A stretch of 14,108 nt of DNA from NCBI GenBank assembly GCA_004151065.3, contig NWUY0300001746.1:38017-52124 (forward strand). The letters run 5' to 3'. The translations under genes were made by a program, and so were the position numbers. Origin of the DNA: Larix sibirica (Eukaryota; Streptophyta; Pinopsida; Pinales; Pinaceae). Shown piece by piece: positions 7,608 to 14,108 of the stretch; position 1 is the stretch's first letter, and every line of letters starts with the position of its first letter. Under the pieces are notes generated by a model. That model was not told the origin of the DNA. It was given only the letters and a program-made list of their open reading frames with translations, and did not search any database.

Positions 7608-8643
7608 GTCCCTTAGCCTTGCACATTTTTCCTATGATGGTAAGACACCAAAGGTTTTCTTACATTAAGAAGTGGCTAATATTCTTGGTTTGGAAAGAAC
7701 ATATCCCTATAATCCTTCACTCTACATATAGGGGTTATATCCACAACAAATATTAGGACAAAACCATGGTCGCCTCCAAACTCCTGCCCTCCTTCGCATC
7801 ACTTCTGCTGAGCATCTCGCACGCATGATCCACATGGCCTCCATGCATAATATGAATGCGGTGGAAGCTCGAGGTAAAATTGGTTTAAATGCAGGATGGG
7901 AGTGCTTCAACCTCTGTTGCGTGAACCTGGTCCGGAAGCACAAGCAGGGAAGAAGAGTGGAAGTTTCAGGTGTTGAAATGGCTGATTATGTATCCCCTAC
8001 CTCCATTCTGGGCCCTTTCTCGATGCAGTGCATGCGCTGCAGGAAGCCTTTGACATCCCTTGGGAGAATTGCGAGTATGGGAAACACCAAGTTGGCCTTT
8101 GCAAATGAAGATGGCCAGGCCATGGTAGAATAAGTCTCGGATAATGTTCCTCATGCTCTTCACGATTCCTGTAAGTCTGCATTTTTGGGGATGGACAAGA
8201 ATTTTCCCTTCTATTTTGTCAGAGAAGATGGTGGAAGCAAGGGTTATGCACAGGATTTTTACAGTCTTCTGGCTGAGCTTCAAAGCTACATGAAGGATAT
8301 GGAGAACCAAATCTGCATGCTTCATGGGGAAAATTTTGAGTTCAAGAGGGAAATCTCTCACCTTTACTCACTCGTTCAAGCAGCGCACTCAAAGGTCAAG
8401 AGTAGCAACAGTAAAATCAATGGGAAGGTTTCCAGTCTGGAAGAAACCTTTGACAAGGGTTGTCCCTATTCTATCATCTTGAATGCTAAAATTCTTGCAG
8501 TTCATAGTAGTGTCAGGATTGTGGAAGCAAATATTGACAGCATGAGAGATGAAATCAGACAATGCACTCTGGATTTGAATGAAGGTATTGGAGGTTTAGC
8601 GGGAGGAAATGAAGGGACCCATGTTGAGACTCCTCATCAGTAG
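7606..8643 (+). pseudogene. Unidentified decayed frame with coiled-coil-like C-terminus
   Basis: I do not recognise this protein. One frame can be read from about 7606 to the TAG at 8641-8643 with only three internal stops (7666, 7729 and 8131) in about 345 codons, far fewer than chance, so it was once coding. The order is: a segment with KTPKVFLH and LGLERTYPYNPSLYI; a Met/His/Cys-rich part with two nearby Cys pairs (FNLCCVNL, MQCMRC); then, after 8131, a 170-residue part from 8134. That last part (QDFYSLLAELQSYMKDMENQ onward) has Leu/Ile/Val spacing with many Lys, Glu and Ser, suggesting a coiled coil. From 8185 the frame is intact to the end. It begins right where the RNase H frame stops and could be its shifted C-terminal extension, a second ORF of the element, or a captured host transcript. 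Confidence 0.55.
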
Positions 8644-9029
8644 TCGAAGCTTCGATGCCAGCATCTGCGATTCAGCCCTGATTCGTGATTTTCCTGGTTC
8701 TTTATGAGCATTTTTTATTTACTATATGATGTTTCAGAAGCATAGTTTAGAAGTTTTTTTTGGGTTTGCATGTAGCAGCAATAGTGCAGAGCTCTCATGG
8801 GACAAATGTCATTTTTTTTTTGCAATGTTTTGCTTTTGTATTCTGCTTCTAGGGAAGTTTGTAAGGAACTACAGCCTCCATAGAATAGGGAAATATCATG
8901 ACAAGTACAGATTGGTAAAAGATGAACACGAAGTCATGGTAGTTCTCCTCCTCTGGGAACAGTCTCTGCTTAGAACTATATAACCTTTTTTTCACTTTTT
9001 ATATAAAAGGTTCTTACCCGTTTTTGTCG
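8644..9029 (+). other. 3' untranslated part of the RNase H insert
   Basis: No coding is supported here; the open frame at 8726-8983 is AT-rich and domain-free. The distal end has an 8-bp inverted repeat, AACCTTTT at 8983-8990 and AAAAGGTT at 9005-9012, with a 14-nt T-rich loop. It is followed by ACCCGTTTTTGTCG and then the A-run. A short hairpin just before the tail is compatible with the structured 3' end some LINEs and SINEs use to recruit their reverse transcriptase. Confidence 0.5.
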
Positions 9030-9034
9030 AAAAA

Positions 9035-9049
9035 AAGTATTTCCATTAA
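9035..9049. repeat. Right target-site duplication of the RNase H insert
   Basis: AAGTATTTCCATTAA follows the A-run and matches the left copy at 7195-7209 with one mismatch. Confidence 0.7.
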
Positions 9050-10854
9050 TATTAAACAAAGATAATTGCTTCACCGAGTGTGTCGCCATTTGTTGGGCAT
9101 CCAAAAACTCCCCCTAATTTTTTGCAAAAAATTAAAAGGACCCCACCTCAATTTTGTAAATAAATTGCTTTCTATTGCTATTGATTTTGTCTTGCTTGAT
9201 TTCGATTGATGGTTTGATGGTTTCCTCTCTTAGGTATTTGATTTTCTGCACTTTTGTCTTTGATTCTTTGAGCTTATCCTTTGGAGATTTCGTGGTTTGT
9301 TTTATCTCCACCTTTTCAGTATTTTGGTGTCTTGGTTATTCAATAATGCTTGGGTGCTCTCATTTGAACTTATTTGAGTTAATTTCAATCCTCGGTTTGC
9401 AAATATTGAATTAACTTATTGTTTCGACAGGTTTGTCAAATTACACCCTTCAATGTATAAATGAATTTTTGAGCATTTTGGCGGCTCAAAATATTTTAAC
9501 TGAAAACTCAATTTTAAGATTTCAATTTATCTCTTGTAAGAGCATATATGAAAGTATGGGAATGAGCTTTGAATGACTTATCAAATTTTGCAAGCTTTAA
9601 AACTTTTGACGAAAATTTTCCTTGCTACACAATTATTATAATTTAAGGCAAATTTAAACAACTCAAAGATTATTTATATATAATTCGATTGCGTCTTAAA
9701 AAAACATATTTAAAAATGTAGAAAGGAGTCAACAATTCTCATTTTGAAGTAAAACGTTATTTCTCACAAAGAATAATTGTATTTACTCTTGGACAAATGA
9801 ATCTTATTATTTATTTAGATAAAGTATTGGTAACTTATTAAATATTAATATATATGAAAATACTAAATTTTTATGATATTATTAATTTTTCTTTATCCAT
9901 ATAATTCTTTTGATAAATTTTCTAAGTCATATGATCGTACTCTCAAGACAATATTTAGCCTATATTCCTTAATTATTATCCTTGTTTAATCGTATTCAAT
10001 ATTATTTAAAGACAATGTTGATGACATATTCATATTAACATAGTTGGTTTCGGTATGATAGCTAAAGGCACAACATTAGCATCAAAGGTTCTCATTAAAA
10101 TATACATTATGGTTTGTACCCAATAAATGATTATTAAGCTGAAAGATGACAAACCAAGAATGATAAAAATGACATTGGAACTGAGACCCATAGATTTTCA
10201 TCTCCTTTGCAATTCTGCGAAATTCATTTGATAATTTTTGTGTGATTGATACGTGGCTTGAATTTTATTCCTTTGTGTGTAATTATACATTTGTTTTAAC
10301 GACCCATATAGCTTCATCAATATTAAAATGAATAAGATACAATCATAAGGAAAAAAGTTCATCATGTATATTTTTCAAAAGAATAATATTTTCAATGGTT
10401 AATTTTCTTATTTTACTATTGTAAAACTTTATCACCAGGTATGAAGTTGGTGCTTTACAAATATTTTAATTAATAGTATTAATTAACCGTGTGATTGCAG
10501 GTGCATTAAGGGATGGAACGGGACACATTAAGTAATGAAAAAGAAGGAAGAATGTCAATGAAGGTTACAAACACAAGCAAGGTGGACCCACATTGTCCAT
10601 ACAACATCAAGAACCTGAACCTTAAAATTGCTACGTTGTTAAGGATTATAAACAGAAATTGTTGGAAAAAGGGTTGCATGAGATTGAGTCGGGATTGGTC
10701 GATGTTGTGTCTTTTATCTTTTACATGAAGACACCACGAAGTCTATGTTACCATTAGATCGTAGACTTAAAATCCTATGATGCTACGTGTTCTTTGAGGA
10801 AAGGAAACGCCATGCAAAAAGATAAGGTAGACAGCTCTGCTAGAATTCGACACT

Positions 10855-10954
10855 ATGAAGTTAATACGATCAGAGATATTGTTGAGGAGAATCCCTTAGA
10901 CAGTGTGAAGTTAATACCATCATGAGATATTGTTAAGGAGAATGCCTAAGGATA
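10855..10954. repeat. Imperfect 50-bp tandem duplication
   Basis: Copy 1 (10855-10904) and copy 2 (10905-10954) share GAAGTTAATAC, GAGATATTGTT and AGGAGAAT, with several substitutions and a one-base insertion. It is older than the 32-bp duplication downstream. Confidence 0.85.
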
Positions 10955-11035
10955 AAATGTAATCATAATTTTACATGAATTTATATGTATATGACTAAGC
11001 ATGAAGGGTAGGAATCATAAATTCATCGATGTATA

Positions 11036-11099
11036 AACTTCATAGCATAGTAGCATAATTCGAGTACAACTTCATAGCATAGTAGTATAATTCGAGTAC
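11036..11099. repeat. 32-bp tandem duplication
   Basis: Copies at 11036-11067 and 11068-11099 both begin AACTTCATAGCATAGTAG and end TTCGAGTAC; they differ only at GCATAA versus GTATAA. Confidence 0.95.
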
Positions 11100-11607
11100 G
11101 AATATCATATGAAAAAAAATATTTAATGAAAAAATCTAATATCAATAAAATACGCAAGTAGACTATTTATATATTACCTTTAATTAAATATTCACAAATA
11201 TACTATAAATTTACATAGACATTTATATAATAAAATCAAACATATATTTAAAAAACAAAAATATAAAATCTCAACAATATGGGATATGGTCAATATTAGA
11301 GACCGGCAAGTAGTTATTAATAATTGTTTTAATAAACAAATATGAAATTGAATAATATTTATGTCTTTTAGTGTTTAAACAATTAAAGTTTTGTTTTAAA
11401 ATTTGTTTTCAAAATTTAATTGTCCACTAAAAAGAGATCTGTATCCATATTACATTACATTGAATATTTGACGAATTCCAATTTATTTCGAATTTCCATA
11501 CACGAACTACTAATACATCCAAATTATACTACTATGATTTCTTTACATAATTTAATACAAGAAACTATGTTATCTATTGTTGATGCGCTTAAGTTTTTCC
11601 TTCATAT

Positions 11608-12480
11608 ATGCCAAGTTGGTGCGCTTGTGCAGTTGATGCTTCAGGGTTTTTCGGGGGCACCCTCACTGCTTGGAACCTTGAGATCGTTGACATGAGGGCT
11701 TTCCACACTTGCGTTGGTATTGAGATTGAAGGAAATTTTAAAGGTTTTGACAGGTGTATCCGTGTTATTAATGCATATGCTCCGTATTCTAACATAAGGC
11801 CTTTTTGGGATCGGATTTTGGATAATGGACTGTTGCATACTCTTGACCTTATTATTTCAGGGGATTTCGATTTTACCCTCTCGGCCTCAGAGGTTTGGGG
11901 TGCTGGTCGGTCTATGGACCCCTTGGCGGAGTTCTTTCAACATATTTTTGATGATGCCAACCTGGTGGATGTGGCCCCTCTCAAGCTCTTACCTACTTGT
12001 TCTAATGGCAGAACCGACAAGGCTGACATTACCAAAAGGCTTGATCGGTTTTTTATGGTGGATTCACTTGCTCATCTTTTGGTCGATATCGATCGTAGGC
12101 CTATTCGCTTGGTCATTCTGACCATAAAGTCGTCTCCATGCAGATTGATTTTGAGTAGAGTTTCTAGAGGTATCCCTTTAAGTTTAACCATGTCTAGCTC
12201 GAGGATACTTCTTTTTTTAAGCTTGTCTAGGACTTTTGGCTTACGAGCTCTTCGGAGGTTCATCGATCCCCCCTGTTTCGTCTCTCTTATCGTCTCTCAC
12301 TCATTCGGAGCAAGGTCATTAGCTGGGAAAAGGCTACTAAACTATCCAAAAACCAGAGACTCTTGGACATCGATAGAGCAATTCAATTGCTCTCTTCTAT
12401 GACTGATGATGGGATGTTCTCTGTGGACTCTTTGGACAGATTAAAAATTTTGGAAGGGGAAAACAACATTTGCTGGGGAT
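11608..12480 (+). pseudogene. LINE ORF2 endonuclease and linker, frameshifted
   Basis: This is the apurinic/apyrimidinic-type endonuclease that nicks target DNA to prime LINE insertion. It opens near SGFFGGTLTAWN and shows VINAYAPYS, then SGDFDFTLSASEVWG at about 11857-11901, where the usual GDFN reads GDFD because AAT has become GAT at 11869. Next come FDDANLVDV and KRLDRFF. The frame is 1 up to about 12108. The catalytic GHSDHK follows in frame 3 (SDH at 12117-12125), so one base has been lost nearby. Frame 3 continues through RYPFKFNHV and KVISWEKATKLSKNQ to about 12480, with TAG stops, one of them where Trp is usual (HV-W-LEDT). The N-terminal third of the domain is absent. Confidence 0.88.
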
Positions 12481-12484
12481 TCAG

Positions 12485-13945
12485 GAGGAAACCTAGCGTC
12501 AAAAGAGCTGGGCCTTTTGGATAAAGGCTAGGGACAACAAGACTAAGTTTTTCCACAGGTACGCTAATCATAGAAGACTTGTTAATTCTATTTGGGAGAA
12601 TGAAGCAGACCCTGGTCATGTGATTTTCGACTCTGTTCAGATGAAAGAGGATGATGTCAATTACTTCCGTGGGATCTATAAATCTGCGAATGACTCTAAT
12701 TTGGAAGATCAACTGTGGACTATCAAACTCTTTCCCCGTATGTTTGATGAGGAGGCTTGTTCGGTCATTGGAAGGTCGGTTATGGATGGGGAGGTCTTAA
12801 AGATACTTCAGTTGTTTGCTAAGGATAAGTCACCGGGTCCTGATGGGTGGACGGTTGAATTCTTCCTGCATTTTTTTCCACTTCTCGGAGATGACATTAT
12901 CCAGGCTATTAACTACTATCGGTTGAAGGCTCACATTCCTAATTGTTTAAACGCTACGTTCATTATCCTTATTCCGAAGTTGGATAAGCCGAAGGTTTTT
13001 GGGGACTTTAAGCCTATCTCACCGTGTAATCTACTCTACAAGCTGATCTCCAAAATTATTTCCGAGTGTATTAAGCCTTACCTGGAGAGGTTTATTTGGA
13101 CTAAGCAGTTTGGTTTCCTTCACTCTAGACAGCTGTTGGGTGCGGTGGGTATTGCACAGGAGTCATTACACTCTATCAAGATTAAGAAGGTTGATGCTTT
13201 CATTTTAAAATTGGACCTTGTCAAAGCTTACGACTGTCTCGACTGGACTAATTTACGCTTTATCCTCCTCCAGGTAGGTATGAAGCCGGAGATGGTGAAT
13301 TGGATAATGTCTTGTGTTTCCTCTGCAAATTTTTCAGTGTTGGTGAATGGGTCTCCATTAGCTTCCTTCTCTGGTTCAAGGGGCATCCGGCAGGGTTTCC
13401 CATTATCGCCCTACCTGTTCATTTTGGCTATTAAAGGATTGAGTCTTCTCATCAATGCTACTAGGAGTAAGGGTCAGATTATTGGTATCAGAGTGGCGAA
13501 GGCCTTAAACATCTCCCATATTTTGTTCATTGATGATGTGCTTCTTTTTGGCACGGGTACTTTGAATGAGTGGTTACATTATAAAAGTATCACTATGTGC
13601 TTCTGTAGTGCTATTGGACTGGAGATCAATGCTGTTAAGTCTTCATTTCTTTATCAATGTTAGGATGAACTTCTCGGGGCTTGGATTGGCAATTTGTTCC
13701 CTTATCACTTTTCGGAGATTAGTATTGGGTTCAGGTACCTTGGTTATTTTCTTAAACTTGGTGGTTATAACTCGACAGACTGGAAGTGGCTCATCAAAAA
13801 ATTTCAATACAGAATTAATGGTTGGTCCTTCAAGTATCTTTCATTGGGAGGCAGACGTACCATGCTTTGCTCAGTCCTTCAAAGCTTACCTATTTTTTGG
13901 TTTTCTCTATTTCTTGTTCCTGTGTCTGTCATTAATACTCTGTAG
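12485..13945 (+). pseudogene. LINE ORF2 reverse transcriptase
   Basis: This part copies the element RNA into DNA at the nicked target. Frame 2 starts after a frameshift with ARDNKTKFFHR, then SPGPDGW, DFKPISPCNLLYKLISKII, the motif A region LKLDLVKAYDCLDW, and motif B SRGIRQGFPLSPYLF. Motif C lies at 13526-13537. There the catalytic YADD is FIDD: both Asp are kept, but Tyr and Ala are changed. A TAG at 12497 and one at 13661 interrupt the frame. After 13661 the same frame goes on through GFRYLGYFL, INGWSFKYLSLGGR and VLQSLPIFW (thumb region) to the TAG at 13943. The long clean stretch from 12620 to 13663 shows moderate age. Confidence 0.93.
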
Positions 13946-13961
13946 AGGCTAATTTTCAAAT

Positions 13962-14108
13962 TTCTTGTGGTCTAAAGTTGGCAGTATTTCTTCAATGCAT
14001 TTGACATCCTGGGTGTCTATCACAAAACCTAAGGGTTTGAATGGTTGGGGTATCAAGGACCTTCGATGCTTCAATTTGTCTATGTGTGCGAAGTCTTTGT
14101 GGAGGAGT
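13962..14108 (+). pseudogene. LINE ORF2 C-terminal region, start only
   Basis: Shortly after the stop at 13943 the coding sense moves to frame 3 and continues open to the right edge: FLWSK, then LTSWVSITKPKGLNGWGIKDL and FNLSMCAKSLW. This is the conserved Trp-rich segment after the reverse transcriptase in plant LINEs, ahead of the zinc-binding C-terminus. The shift falls between about 13945 and 13961. Confidence 0.85.

Larger units (their letters stand above)
7210..9034 (+). mobile_element. 5'-truncated non-LTR (LINE-like) insertion, about 1.8 kb
   Basis: The block is bounded by the direct repeats at 7195-7209 and 9035-9049, starts in the middle of an RNase H domain, and ends in a short A-run (9030-9036, partly shared with the repeat). 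Truncated 5' ends, A-rich 3' ends and target duplications of 10-20 bp are typical of L1-type elements and of transcripts they copy. Some plant L1 elements carry an RNase H domain near the end of ORF2, which fits the start of this block. No endonuclease or reverse transcriptase is left, so the parent family is uncertain: it could also be a copied chimeric transcript. The segment between RNase H and the A-run contains the unidentified frame at 7606-8643. Confidence 0.6.
9050..11600. other. AT-rich gene-free region
   Basis: About 2.5 kb without a supported gene. Short open frames (9175-9414 and 10513-10728) lack recognisable domains. Acceptor-like GATTGCAG at 10493-10500 and CGACAGG near 9425 could be intron ends, but no exon with a match follows. 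I found no clear terminal inverted repeats of a MITE. Two tandem duplications inside are listed separately. Confidence 0.5.
11608..14108 (+). mobile_element. 5'-truncated L1-type LINE, continues past the window
   Basis: The element starts inside the endonuclease domain and runs in the plus direction through reverse transcriptase to the right edge. ORF1 and the first endonuclease motifs are missing, the usual result of incomplete reverse transcription. An in-frame TAA at 11590 and unrelated AT-rich DNA lie just before. The 3' tail and target duplication are outside the window. Reading frames change at about 12109, 12480 and 13950, and there are several stops, so it cannot move by itself. Confidence 0.9.

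Noticed and set aside
7966-8361. 131-codon minus-strand frame
   Set aside because: Shadow of the plus-strand decayed frame, which has the better coding character.
8726-8983. 85-codon frame after the coiled-coil frame
   Set aside because: Low-complexity Phe/Leu-rich translation of T-rich DNA, probably 3' untranslated sequence.
9175-9414. Hydrophobic 79-codon frame
   Set aside because: T-rich DNA translates as hydrophobic residues by composition; no family signature.
10493-10728. Exon starting at an acceptor-like GATTGCAG, with a 71-codon frame from 10513
   Set aside because: No homology I recognise, no matching upstream exon, and the frame is short.
3-14108. CRISPR arrays, bacterial operons, toxin or defence systems
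   Set aside because: No spaced direct repeats or prokaryotic gene structure; the content is plant nuclear repeats and one MYB relic.

Overview
The window looks like nuclear DNA from a seed plant with a large, repeat-rich genome. It holds an R2R3-MYB gene relic with the plant intron pattern, plant-type Ty1/copia and L1-like retroelements, long AT-rich stretches without genes, and no bacterial-style operons. A gymnosperm is possible from the character of the MYB and retroelement remnants, but the sequence alone does not prove it. No intact protein-coding gene is visible: every recognisable coding region is broken by stops, frameshifts or deletions.

Layout. (1) 3-1519: the 3' end of a Ty1/copia element (reverse transcriptase, RNase H, polypurine tract, 3' LTR), with one reading frame interrupted by four stops. 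(2) 1749-2813, minus strand: a three-exon R2R3-MYB pseudogene of the TT2-like kind. Exon 2 is cut to 45 nt and the intron 1 donor is lost; a 38-bp tandem repeat lies in intron 1. (3) 2814-4400: gene-free DNA with two local duplications and a short hairpin. (4) About 4400-6050: a second, much older copia remnant. Its gag, zinc knuckle and protease are spread over three frames, and LTR-like DNA may lie upstream. (5) 6051-7194: unrecognised sequence with an (AT)11 microsatellite. (6) 7195-9049: apparently one non-LTR insertion. A 15-bp direct repeat (one mismatch) flanks a block that starts inside an RNase H domain, runs through a roughly 340-codon decayed frame ending in a coiled-coil-like segment, and stops in a short A-run. 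(7) 9050-11600: AT-rich DNA with two small tandem duplications and no supported gene. (8) 11608-14108: a 5'-truncated L1-type LINE (endonuclease, reverse transcriptase, start of the C-terminal region) that runs off the right edge.

The parts do not form a working pathway. The window is a record of insertion and decay: copia and LINE copies surround the relic of a transcription factor gene. Many of the stops fit C-to-T or G-to-A changes (CAG to TAG, TGG to TAG), as expected for methylated, silenced plant DNA. The most interesting point is the 7195-9049 insert, because the target-site duplication joins the RNase H fragment and the unidentified coiled-coil frame into one transposed unit.
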